NCBI GenBank assembly: GCA_035551615.1
Contig: DASZNC010000040.1
Coordinates: 1 to 34,809 of the forward strand
DNA: 34,809 nt
Reading direction: 5' to 3'
Origin: JAKCDU01 sp035551615
Lineage (GTDB): Bacteria > Actinomycetota > Acidimicrobiia > Acidimicrobiales > Palsa-688
Notes under the pieces: generated by a model
Databases searched by the model: none
What the model saw: only the letters and a program-made list of their open reading frames with translations
Told to the model about the DNA's origin: nothing
Translations under genes and position numbers: made by a program
In this document: piece after piece, positions 22,673 through 30,200 of the stretch
Layout of the letters: each line of letters starts with the position of its first letter
Numbering within the stretch: position 1 is the first letter of the stretch

Positions 22673-23438
22673 AGCCGAACTGGATGTCGACCGTCTCTGG
22701 GCGGACTACAAGTCCACCGGCGATCGACATCTACGGGATCAGCTGATCGTCCGCTATTCGCCCCTGGTCAAGTTCGTGGCCGGCCGCGTCTCGGCCGGTC
22801 TTCCGCACAGCATCGAGCAGGCCGATCTGGTCAGCTACGGCATGTTCGGCCTGATCGACGCCATCGAGAAGTTCGACGCCTCCCGCCAGATCAAGTTCGA
22901 GACCTACGCCATCACCCGGATCAAGGGCGCCATCATCGACGAGCTGCGCTCGATCGACTGGGTACCGCGCTCGGTCCGGACCAAGGCTCGAGCAGTGGAG
23001 CGGGCCTACGCCTCGCTGGAGGCGTCGCTCGGCCGGGCGCCGACCGACCAGGAGGTGGCCACCGAACTGCAGATCTCAGAGAACGACCTCCAGTCCATCT
23101 TCGGCCAGATCTCCTACATCGGCCTGGTCGGCCTGGACGAGGTCATCTCTGGCAGCGGTGGCGAGCGGGGCGAGTCGGTCACTCTGGGCGACACCCTGGC
23201 CGACCGGGGAGAGGGCCCGATGGCCACCTTCGAGGTCGAGGAGATGAAGCAGATCCTGGCCGGGGCCATCAACCGCCTGGGCGACCGGGAGAAGATCGTG
23301 CTCAGCCTCTACTACTACGAGAACCTGACGCTGGCGCAGATCGGCCAGGTCCTCGGCGTGACCGAGAGCCGCGTGTGCCAGATCCACACCAAGGCGGTCA
23401 TGCAGCTGCGGGGCCGCCTGATGATGGCCGACCGCTAA
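22659..23438 (+). CDS. RNA polymerase sigma factor, WhiG/FliA type
   Basis: This 259-residue group-3 sigma factor has region 2 (LVKFVAGRVSAGLPHSIEQA, YGMFGLIDAIEKFD, FETYAITRIKGAIIDELRS). Region 3 includes PRSVRTKARAVERAYA and LGRAPTDQEVATEL. The region 4 helix-turn-helix includes LSLYYYENLTLAQIGQVLGV and ESRVCQIHTKAV. It is the family of WhiG (sporulation) and FliA (flagella). In actinobacteria a whiG-type gene often lies by dprA and rpsB. No flagellar or whi genes are visible here. AGGAG at 22648-22652 is 6 bases before ATG 22659 and only 3 before GTG 22656, so the ATG is preferred. Confidence 0.94.
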   Translation: MEEAEAELDVDRLWADYKSTGDRHLRDQLIVRYSPLVKFVAGRVSAGLPHSIEQADLVSYGMFGLIDAIEKFDASRQIKFETYAITRIKGAIIDELRSIDWVPRSVRTKARAVERAYASLEASLGRAPTDQEVATELQISENDLQSIFGQISYIGLVGLDEVISGSGGERGESVTLGDTLADRGEGPMATFEVEEMKQILAGAINRLGDREKIVLSLYYYENLTLAQIGQVLGVTESRVCQIHTKAVMQLRGRLMMADR

Positions 23439-23558
23439 GCCGCTCCGCCGCCCGACCCCCGCCACCAGGCACCCCGACCAGCGGGGCCGATGGCTGGGCC
23501 CGATCGACCGGGACGGTCGGCGGGCGAAACCCGGGGGCCGCCCTGGCGCCCCCTGCGC

Positions 23559-23564
23559 TACCAT
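23559..23564 (+). promoter_or_regulatory. Candidate -10 box of the rpsB-tsf operon
   Basis: TACCAT in the 271-base sigma-rpsB spacer would place the transcript start near 23571. This leaves a leader of about 140 bases before rpsB, long enough for control by S2. No clear -35 is visible. Confidence 0.4.
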
Positions 23565-23571
23565 GGTCAGC

Positions 23572-23587
23572 CGGTCCAGAAGGACCG
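23572..23587 (+). promoter_or_regulatory. Hairpin at the 5' end of the rpsB leader
   Basis: CGGTCC-AGAA-GGACCG is a perfect 6-bp stem with a four-base loop, at the predicted 5' end of the rpsB transcript. It could protect the mRNA or form part of an autoregulatory leader. The rest of the leader up to the AAGGAG is GC-rich without an obvious second perfect stem. Confidence 0.4.
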
Positions 23588-23709
23588 AACGGTCGCCGAT
23601 CCCGGCGGCCGGCCCGACTATCACCCCCTGGTGCACCCACGGTCACCTCCACCCCGGAGGCGCGCGCACCGGGTTTTACCCCCAACCGATGGGAAGGAGC
23701 CCCACCAAC

Positions 23710-24735
23710 ATGGCAGTAGTAACGATGCGGCAGCTGCTCGAAGCCGGCGTCCACTTCGGGCATCAGACCCGGCGCTGGAACCCCAAGATGAGGCGGTTCA
23801 TCTTCGGTGAGCGCAACGGCATCTACATCATCGATCTCAACCAGACGCTCGAGCGCATCGACAGCGCCTACTCGTTCGTCCGCGACCTGGTCGCCGACAA
23901 CGGCACCATCCTGTTCGTCGGCACCAAGAAGCAGACGCAGGACCCGGTGGCCCGCTTCGCCGCCCAGTGCGGCATGCCTTACATCAATGAGCGGTGGCTG
24001 GGTGGAATGCTCACCAACTTCAGCACCATCGCCGGCCGGGTCAGCAAGATGCAGGAGTACGACCGCATGCGCGCCGCCGGCGACTTCGAGGCCATGCCCA
24101 AGAAGGAAGCGCTGATCCTGTCGCGCGAGCTCGAGAAGCTGCACCGGAACCTGGGCGGCATCCGCAACATGACCCGGCTCCCCGACGCGGTGTTCATCAT
24201 CGACACCAAGAAGGAGCACATCGCGGTCACCGAGGCCAACAAGCTGGGCCTGCCCATCGTCGCCGTGGTGGACACCAACTGCGATCCCGACCTGATCCAG
24301 TACGTCATCCCGGGCAACGACGACGCCATCCGGGCCGGCAGCCTGATGTGCCGGGTGATCGCCGACGCCGTCGAGGAAGGCCGCTTCATCGCCTCCCGGC
24401 GCGCCGCCCGCTCCGGGGTGACCGCCCCGGCCGCCGCTGAGGCCCCCCGCCAGCTCACCCCTGAAGAGGAGGCCGAGCGGGCCGAGCAGCAGCGTCAGGC
24501 CCGCAACCAGGCCGCCCAAGCCCAGGCCGAGCGGGAAGCCCGCCTGGCCGCGGCCAAGGCCCAGGCCCAGGAGGCCGCCGACCAGGAGGCCGCCGATGAG
24601 CCGGTTCCCGCCGCCTCCGAAGGCGACGCCCCGGCTGCGGCTGATTCCGAAGGCGACGCCCCGGCTGCGGCTGATTCCGAAGGTGACACCCCGGCCGTGG
24701 CCAGTTCCGAAGCCGACGCTCCGGTCGCCGAGTAG
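23710..24735 (+). CDS. rpsB: Small-subunit ribosomal protein uS2
   Basis: This 30S protein has VVTMRQLLEAGVHFGHQTRR, WNPKMRRFIFGERNGIYIID, VGTKKQTQDPV, NERWLGGMLTNF, and DAVFIIDTKKEHIAV followed by the usual PGNDDAIRA. ATG 23710 has AAGGAG upstream. At 341 residues it is about 80-100 longer than typical S2. The extra C-terminal part is a Glu/Ala/Gln-rich probable helix (EEEAERAEQQRQARNQAAQA). It ends in a tandem repeat of about ten residues (EGDAPAAADS). tsf follows, as is nearly universal. Confidence 0.96.
   Translation: MAVVTMRQLLEAGVHFGHQTRRWNPKMRRFIFGERNGIYIIDLNQTLERIDSAYSFVRDLVADNGTILFVGTKKQTQDPVARFAAQCGMPYINERWLGGMLTNFSTIAGRVSKMQEYDRMRAAGDFEAMPKKEALILSRELEKLHRNLGGIRNMTRLPDAVFIIDTKKEHIAVTEANKLGLPIVAVVDTNCDPDLIQYVIPGNDDAIRAGSLMCRVIADAVEEGRFIASRRAARSGVTAPAAAEAPRQLTPEEEAERAEQQRQARNQAAQAQAEREARLAAAKAQAQEAADQEAADEPVPAASEGDAPAAADSEGDAPAAADSEGDTPAVASSEADAPVAE
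24619..24732 (+). repeat. 30-bp tandem repeat in the rpsB 3' end
   Basis: Four copies of a 30-base unit encode EGDAPAAADS or variants. Copies at 24619-24648 and 24649-24678 are identical. The one at 24679-24708 has diverged and the last (24709-24732) is partial. The period is a multiple of three, so copy number can change without loss of frame. Confidence 0.93.
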
Positions 24736-24786
24736 TACCCACTGGCTGAACCACCCGATACACACGAAATAGGAGTTACAGAGGGC

Positions 24787-25590
24787 ATGGCTGATTTCAC
24801 CGCCCAGGATGTGAAGGCGTTGCGCGACGCGACCGGCGCCGGGTTCATGGATGCGAAGAAGGCATTGACCGAGAACGACGGCAATTTTGAGGAGGCCACT
24901 GCCTGGCTGCGCGAGCGGGGCCTGGGCAAGGCGGCCGAACGGGCCGACCGCGAGAGTGCGGAGGGGGCCGTGGCCGTGGCCCGGTCCGGCGATGCCGCCG
25001 CATTGGTCGAGCTCAAGTCGGAGACCGACTTCGTGGCCAAGTCGCCGCAGTTCGTGGCCATGGTGCAGAGCCTGGCCGAGAGTGTGGCCGCCGATGGCGA
25101 GGGCGTCATCGACGCCCAGAAGGACGCTCTCGACGACCTGCGCATCACGTTGAAGGAGAACATCCAGGTGGGCCGCGTCGTCCGCCTGGCCGCCGACGCC
25201 GGCCAGGTGCTCGACACCTACGTCCACGTCCAGAACGGCCGGGGCGTCAATGCCGTGCTCGTGCAGGTCGAGGGCGGCAACGAAGAGATGGCCCATGACC
25301 TGGCCGTACACATCGCCTTCGGCAAGCCGTCGGTGCTGAGCCGCGACGAGGTCCCGGCCGAGGACGTGGCCGCCGAGCGGACCACCCTGGAGGCCCAGAC
25401 CCGCAACGAGGGCAAGCCGGAAGCGGCCATCGAGAAGATCGTCGAGGGCAAGGTCAACGGCTGGTACAAGCGGGTACCGGGCGGCGTCCTGCTCGAGCAG
25501 CCCTACGCCAAGGACGACAAGAAGAGTGTGACCCAGTTCCTGGGTGGCGCCAAGATCGTCCGCTTCGCCCAGGCGGTCATCGGCTCCTAG
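24787..25590 (+). CDS. tsf: Translation elongation factor Ts
   Basis: EF-Ts recycles EF-Tu from GDP to GTP. The 267-residue protein has the N-terminal UBA-like domain (ALRDATGAGFMDAKKALTEN) and the core EF-Tu-contacting motif ELKSETDFVAKS. Two dimerisation-type subdomains follow, ending EQPYAKDDKKSVTQFL. GAGGG lies directly upstream of ATG 24787, with a second AGGAG about 10 bases further up. It forms the conserved pair with rpsB. Confidence 0.95.
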   Translation: MADFTAQDVKALRDATGAGFMDAKKALTENDGNFEEATAWLRERGLGKAAERADRESAEGAVAVARSGDAAALVELKSETDFVAKSPQFVAMVQSLAESVAADGEGVIDAQKDALDDLRITLKENIQVGRVVRLAADAGQVLDTYVHVQNGRGVNAVLVQVEGGNEEMAHDLAVHIAFGKPSVLSRDEVPAEDVAAERTTLEAQTRNEGKPEAAIEKIVEGKVNGWYKRVPGGVLLEQPYAKDDKKSVTQFLGGAKIVRFAQAVIGS

Positions 25591-25601
25591 ACAGCCCCGG
25601 G

Positions 25602-25640
25602 GATTCGCGTCACCGTTCCTTTCCGGGTCGGACGCGGATC
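25602..25640 (+). terminator. Long-stem hairpin after tsf
   Basis: GATTCGCGTC (25602-25611) pairs with GACGCGGATC (25631-25640) over ten positions, with one U-G pair and a 19-base loop, beginning 12 bases after the tsf stop. There is no U-tract. Its position between tsf and the separately promoted pyrH suggests it marks the end of the rpsB-tsf message. Confidence 0.45.
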
Positions 25641-25717
25641 ACCAGTGGTTCGGGCCATATTCGCGTCAACCCGTGCCCGTGGAGGCCGCTGCCGTCGCGG
25701 CGGGCCGGTGGCGCGCC

Positions 25718-25723
25718 TAGGCT
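25718..25723 (+). promoter_or_regulatory. -10 box for leaderless pyrH
   Basis: TAGGCT ends 10 bases before ATG 25734, and TAGGCTCG is identical to the element before ftsY. No Shine-Dalgarno is present. Confidence 0.5.
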
Positions 25724-25733
25724 CGCTCAACCA

Positions 25734-26453
25734 ATGGGTGACTGGAAGCGGGTTGTGCTCAAGCTGTCGGGCGAGGCGTTCGCCAGCGATGCCGCCGACG
25801 AGACCATCGACGGCGCAGTGGTCGAGCGCATCGCCAAGGAGATCGCCCAGGTGCGGTCCGAGATGGGCGTGCAACTGGCCATCGTGGTCGGCGGCGGCAA
25901 CATCTGGCGGGGGGCGACCGGTTCGGCCACCGGGATGGACCGGGCCAGTGCCGACTACATGGGCATGTTGGCCACCGTCATCAACGCACTCGCCATCCAG
26001 GACGCCCTCGAACGCCAGGGCCAGCCCACCCGCGTGCAGACGGCTATCGGCATGTCGCAGATTGCCGAGCCCTACATCCGCCTCCGGGCCATCCGTCATC
26101 TGGAGAAGGGGCGGGTGGTGGTGTTCGCCGCCGGGACCGGCAACCCGTTCTTCACGACCGACACGGCCGGCGCCCTGCGGGCCGTCGAGATCGAGGCCGA
26201 CGTGCTCTTCAAGGGCACCCATGGGGGCGCCGACGGGGTCTATGACGCCGATCCCAAGTCCCACCCGGATGCCGAGCTGCTGCCCGTGATCGGCTTCGAC
26301 GAGGTGATCGCCCGGAGCCTGCGGGCCATGGATTTGACCGCCATCACCCTGTGTCGGGAGAACAACCTGCCGATCAGGGTTTTCTCGATCATGGAGCCCG
26401 GCAACCTCCGTCGCACACTCCAGGGGGACCGGATCGGTACGCTGATCCACTGA
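25734..26453 (+). CDS. pyrH: Uridylate kinase
   Basis: PyrH makes UDP from UMP, the committed kinase of pyrimidine nucleotide supply. The 239-residue hexameric amino-acid-kinase-fold enzyme has KRVVLKLSGEAFA, AIVVGGGNIWRG, DYMGMLATVINALA, AAGTGNPFFTTDTAGALRA and KGTHGGADGVYDADP. It has no ATG-proximal Shine-Dalgarno. It overlaps frr by one base (TGATG). pyrH-frr-cdsA is a standard bacterial cluster. Confidence 0.96.
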   Translation: MGDWKRVVLKLSGEAFASDAADETIDGAVVERIAKEIAQVRSEMGVQLAIVVGGGNIWRGATGSATGMDRASADYMGMLATVINALAIQDALERQGQPTRVQTAIGMSQIAEPYIRLRAIRHLEKGRVVVFAAGTGNPFFTTDTAGALRAVEIEADVLFKGTHGGADGVYDADPKSHPDAELLPVIGFDEVIARSLRAMDLTAITLCRENNLPIRVFSIMEPGNLRRTLQGDRIGTLIH

Positions 26454-27031
26454 TGGCCGACAGCGACGAGGGTTTCATCGACGCAGTTATGGAGGACACC
26501 CGGGAGAAGATGGCCAAGGCCGTCGAGCACACCCGGAGCGAGTTGTCGACCATCCGCACCGGGCGGGCCGCCCCCGCCCTGGTCGAGAAGATCCGGGTCG
26601 ACTACTACGGCTCGGAGACCCCTCTGCAGCAGCTGGCCGGCATCCAGGTGCCCGAAGCCAAGCTGATGGTCATCACCCCGTACGACAAGGGCTCGTTGAA
26701 GGCTATCGAGAAGGCCATCATGAACTCCGACCTCGGGATCAACCCGAACAACGACGGGACCGTCATCCGGCTGACCTTCCCGCCCCTCACCGAGGAGCGG
26801 CGCAAGGAGATGGTCAAGGTGGCGCACGGCAAGGCGGAGGACGGCCGGGTCGCGGTCCGCAACTCGCGTCGTGCCGCCCGCAAGGACCTGGAGGGACTCG
26901 AGAAGGACGGCGACATCTCCAGCGACGAGCTGGAGCGGGCCGAGAAGGACCTCGAACGGGTGACGCACGAGTACGTTGCCGAGATCGATCGGGTCCTGCA
27001 GCACAAAGAGGAAGAGCTTCTAGCTGTCTAG
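26453..27031 (+). CDS. frr: Ribosome recycling factor
   Basis: RRF, with EF-G, splits the post-termination ribosome. The 192-residue protein has HTRSELSTIRTGRAAPALVE, IRVDYYGSETPLQQLA, IMNSDLGINPNNDGTVIRL and the long helical domain I (EERRKEMVKVAH). ATG 26453 shares its A with the pyrH stop. Counting from it, the N-terminus (MADSDEGFIDAVMEDTREK) is about seven residues longer than common. An upstream ATG in the same frame at 26351 lies inside pyrH and is rejected. Confidence 0.95.
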   Translation: MADSDEGFIDAVMEDTREKMAKAVEHTRSELSTIRTGRAAPALVEKIRVDYYGSETPLQQLAGIQVPEAKLMVITPYDKGSLKAIEKAIMNSDLGINPNNDGTVIRLTFPPLTEERRKEMVKVAHGKAEDGRVAVRNSRRAARKDLEGLEKDGDISSDELERAEKDLERVTHEYVAEIDRVLQHKEEELLAV

Positions 27032-27040
27032 GAGGCTGTC

Positions 27041-29035
27041 GTGAGCGACCGCAACAAACCTGCGGCAAAGGGCGGGCGCCCCTCTTCGGAGGGCGTCCGG
27101 ATCATCAAGGCCGAGGAGGCGCAAGCGGCCTTGGATGCCGGCGAGGCCGCCGGCCGGCGGCCCGATGACCAACTGCGCTTCGGCGACGTTCCTCCGGCGC
27201 CGAGCGGCCCCCGCCCGGCCCATCGGTTCCCGTTGCCCGATTCGGTGGATCCGGCCGCCGCCGTGGCCCTGCCGCCCCTCGCCTCGCGAGGCCAGGGCGA
27301 GGAGTCACCGGCACCTCCTCCGGCCCCGGCCCCGCCCGAGTACCGGCGGCCGGCCGACGACGCGCGCGACGCCCGGCCCGGGTCGGCCCCCGACGCGCTG
27401 GATGCCCGCCCCCGGCCGGTGGCTGACGAACCGGCCGCCCGGACCCCGACCGCCCCTCCAGAAGGAGACGATGACATGGAAGCCGACGCCCCCCCGTGGG
27501 CCGAGCGCCCGCTACGCCCGGCCTTCGGCGCCGACCGCACGACCGAGCTGAGCGTCGAGCCGGGACCGTCGGTCGAGGTGCCCGAAGCGGGTATCACCGT
27601 GTCGGGGGGGTCCACCGAGCTGCCCCACTGGAGTGATCCGCCGACCGGCGAGGTGCCCCGCCTCCGCTTCGACAAGGACGAGGACGAACCATCCGGTGAG
27701 GACGACATGGCGGCGTGGCGGGCGCTCGGTTCGCGCGGCGTGCGCTGGCGGCATGAGGACGACTGGGACGATGTCGACGAGATGGCCGACCTGGTCGGCG
27801 AGGACGACCCGGTGGGTGCCCTCGACCAGACCCGCACCGAGCACTCCGACATCTATTCCTTCGACGAGGACTTCGAACGGGTGACCGCCAACCGCACCGG
27901 GTCGCACCCGGTCGTGGACCTGACCGGAGTGGAGGAGGAACCCGACGATGAGCAGGAGTGGGCACCCGAGCCGGCCCAGGCCCGGCGCCGGGGACGAACC
28001 GAGGTCTCTATCGGCCGCAATCAGACCGCCAGCAGCGCCGCCGGTGCGCCCAGCGCGGCCGGGGTCGCCGGCGGGTCGGTCGGCGCGGCCGGTGGATCGG
28101 TCGGCACGTCCACCCGCCCGGCCCCGGCCGGGCGGCCCGGCGTGAATCCCCGCCGCCGGCCGGCCCCGGGCGAGGCGGCGCGCCGCACCCGTCCGGGTGG
28201 TGGCACCGGTCCGGGTTCGGGATCGGGCGCCGCGTCGGGCGAGATCGGCAGCCGGGTCGCCGTGGGCGCCGGCCTGATCGCGTTGCTGATCATCGCGTCG
28301 ATCATCGGACCGGTCGCCCTGGTCGTACTGGCCACCGTCGTGGTCACGGCGGCGGCGGCCGAGGCCTACAACATGACCCGCGCCCCCGGCTTCCGGCCGG
28401 CCACCCTGCTGGGCCTGGTCGCCACCGTCGGGTGCGTGCTGGGCGCCTATTACAAGGGCATCGGGGCCATACCGGTCGTGGCCGTGCTCCTCTTCGCCGG
28501 GTCGATGCTCTGGTACGTGCTCGGCGTGGTCGAAGCCCGCCCGCTGGCCAACGTGGCCGTCACCGTCATGGTGTTCATGTGGGTGTCGGTGCTCGGCTCC
28601 TTCGCCGCCGTCCTGCTGCAGGAGAGGCACGGCGAGGGGCTGTTCCTCGGGGCGGTGCTCGTGGCGGTGGCCGCCGACATCTGCGCCTTCGGCGTGGGTC
28701 GGTCGATCGGCAGCCGGCCGCTGGCCCCGAACATCAGCCCCAACAAGACGTTGGAGGGATTCTTCGGCGGCCTGGTGGGCTCGTTGATCGTGGGTGCCAT
28801 CATCGGCAAGGAGTTGACCCCGTGGGCGGGCATGAAGCACGGCCTGGTGCTGGGCCTGGTCGTCGGCCTCATCGCCCCGGCCGGCGACCTGTTCGAGTCG
28901 ATGCTGAAGCGGGATCTGGGCATCAAGGATTCCGGGAGCGTCCTGGCCGGCCACGGCGGCCTGCTCGACCGCTTCGACGGGCTGCTCCTGGCTCTGCCCG
29001 TTGCCTACTTCGTCGCCACCTTCTTCCATCTCTGA
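27041..29035 (+). CDS. cdsA: Phosphatidate cytidylyltransferase with long disordered head
   Basis: CdsA makes CDP-diacylglycerol from phosphatidate and CTP in the membrane. Residues from about 401 to 664 form the multi-TM enzyme. The family signature begins at S620 (SMLKRDLGIKDSG) and ends HGGLLDRFD, and PNKTLEGFFGG lies before it. The first 400 residues are a predicted disordered, proline- and acid-rich region with a conserved-looking block WRHEDDWDDVDEMADLVGED, then a Gly/Ser/Arg-rich part before the first helix. Normal CdsA proteins are about 270-300 residues. AGGAGG 5 bases before GTG 27041 strongly supports the long form. dxr follows 4 bases later. Confidence 0.93.
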   Translation: MSDRNKPAAKGGRPSSEGVRIIKAEEAQAALDAGEAAGRRPDDQLRFGDVPPAPSGPRPAHRFPLPDSVDPAAAVALPPLASRGQGEESPAPPPAPAPPEYRRPADDARDARPGSAPDALDARPRPVADEPAARTPTAPPEGDDDMEADAPPWAERPLRPAFGADRTTELSVEPGPSVEVPEAGITVSGGSTELPHWSDPPTGEVPRLRFDKDEDEPSGEDDMAAWRALGSRGVRWRHEDDWDDVDEMADLVGEDDPVGALDQTRTEHSDIYSFDEDFERVTANRTGSHPVVDLTGVEEEPDDEQEWAPEPAQARRRGRTEVSIGRNQTASSAAGAPSAAGVAGGSVGAAGGSVGTSTRPAPAGRPGVNPRRRPAPGEAARRTRPGGGTGPGSGSGAASGEIGSRVAVGAGLIALLIIASIIGPVALVVLATVVVTAAAAEAYNMTRAPGFRPATLLGLVATVGCVLGAYYKGIGAIPVVAVLLFAGSMLWYVLGVVEARPLANVAVTVMVFMWVSVLGSFAAVLLQERHGEGLFLGAVLVAVAADICAFGVGRSIGSRPLAPNISPNKTLEGFFGGLVGSLIVGAIIGKELTPWAGMKHGLVLGLVVGLIAPAGDLFESMLKRDLGIKDSGSVLAGHGGLLDRFDGLLLALPVAYFVATFFHL

Positions 29036-29039
29036 GGCG

Positions 29040-30200
29040 GTGCGCACCGTAAGCCTGGTCGGCTCGACCGGGTCCATCGGGACGCAGGCCATCGATGTCG
29101 TCCGGGCCGACCCCGACTCCTACCGGGTCATCGCCATCGGCGCCGCCCGATCGGTCGACCTGCTGGCCGACCAGGCCGAGCAGCTGCGCCCGGACAAGGT
29201 CGCCCTGGTCGACCCCGAGCGGGCGACCGAGTTGGCCGGCCGGCTGCCGGCCGGCACCGAGCTGCTGGTCGGCCAGGAGGCCCTCGCCGCCATCTCGACC
29301 GAGGCCGACGTGGTCGTCAACGGGGTCGTCGGCTTTGCCGGCCTGCCGGTCACCCTGGCCGCCCTGAATGCCGGCCGGCGGCTGGCGCTGGCCAACAAGG
29401 AGTCGCTCATCGCCGGCGGCCCGGTGGTCCAGGTGGCCCGGGCCACCCCGGGCGCCGAACTGGTCCCCGTCGATTCCGAGCACTGCGCCATCCACCAGTG
29501 CCTGCGGGGCGTGGCCGCCGACCAGGTCAACCGGCTCGTGCTGACGGCCAGCGGGGGTCCGTTCCGGGGCCGGACCCTGGCCTCGCTGGGCGAGGTCACC
29601 CTCGACGAGGCCCTGGCCCATCCCACCTGGAGCATGGGCCCGAAGATCACCATCGACTCGTCCACGCTCATGAACAAGGGGCTCGAGGTCATCGAGGCCC
29701 ACGAGCTGTTCGGCGTCGGTTACGACCAGATCGATGTGGTCGTCCACCCGCAGTCGATCATCCACTCCATGATCGAGACGGTCGACGGCGCCACCCTGGC
29801 CCAGCTGTCGATGCCCGACATGCGCCTGCCCATCGGCTACGCCCTGGCCTACCCGGATCGCCTGCCGGCGCCGTTCGGGGCCATCGACTGGGCCAAGGTC
29901 GGCCAGCTCACCTTCGAGCCGCCCGACCGGGACGCCTTTCCGTGCCTGGACCTGGCCTACCGGGCCGGCCGGCTGGGCGGCGCCGCGCCGGCGTGGCTCA
30001 ACGGTGCCAACGAGGTCGCCGTCGACCATTTCCTCCACGGGCGCATCCGGTGGGTGGACATTCCCGAGATTCTCGCCTCGGTGCTCGATGACTACAGCGG
30101 GGGCGTGCCCACTACCGTGGAGGACGTGCTCGAAGCCGATCGTGCCGGCCGGGACCTGGCCCGCCTGGCCGTCGACCGGCTGCCGCCCACCCACCTGTGA
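29040..30200 (+). CDS. dxr: 1-deoxy-D-xylulose 5-phosphate reductoisomerase
   Basis: Dxr makes 2-C-methyl-D-erythritol 4-phosphate with NADPH, the second step of the MEP isoprenoid pathway. The 386-residue protein has the nucleotide-binding N-terminus SLVGSTGSIGTQAIDVV, ALANKESLIAGG, and the metal-binding VPVDSEHCAIHQCL. It also has SMGPKITIDSSTLMNKGLEV, VVHPQSIIHSMIE and NGANEVAVDHFL. GTG 29040 gives the usual N-terminus with a close GAGG. It overlaps rseP by GTGA. ispG, which catalyses a later MEP step, is two genes downstream. Confidence 0.96.
   Translation: MRTVSLVGSTGSIGTQAIDVVRADPDSYRVIAIGAARSVDLLADQAEQLRPDKVALVDPERATELAGRLPAGTELLVGQEALAAISTEADVVVNGVVGFAGLPVTLAALNAGRRLALANKESLIAGGPVVQVARATPGAELVPVDSEHCAIHQCLRGVAADQVNRLVLTASGGPFRGRTLASLGEVTLDEALAHPTWSMGPKITIDSSTLMNKGLEVIEAHELFGVGYDQIDVVVHPQSIIHSMIETVDGATLAQLSMPDMRLPIGYALAYPDRLPAPFGAIDWAKVGQLTFEPPDRDAFPCLDLAYRAGRLGGAAPAWLNGANEVAVDHFLHGRIRWVDIPEILASVLDDYSGGVPTTVEDVLEADRAGRDLARLAVDRLPPTHL

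Noticed and set aside
23398..25311. Long reverse-strand open frame over rpsB-tsf
   Set aside because: It mirrors conserved ribosomal genes and shows only shadow composition. Its repeats are the reverse of the S2 tail repeats.
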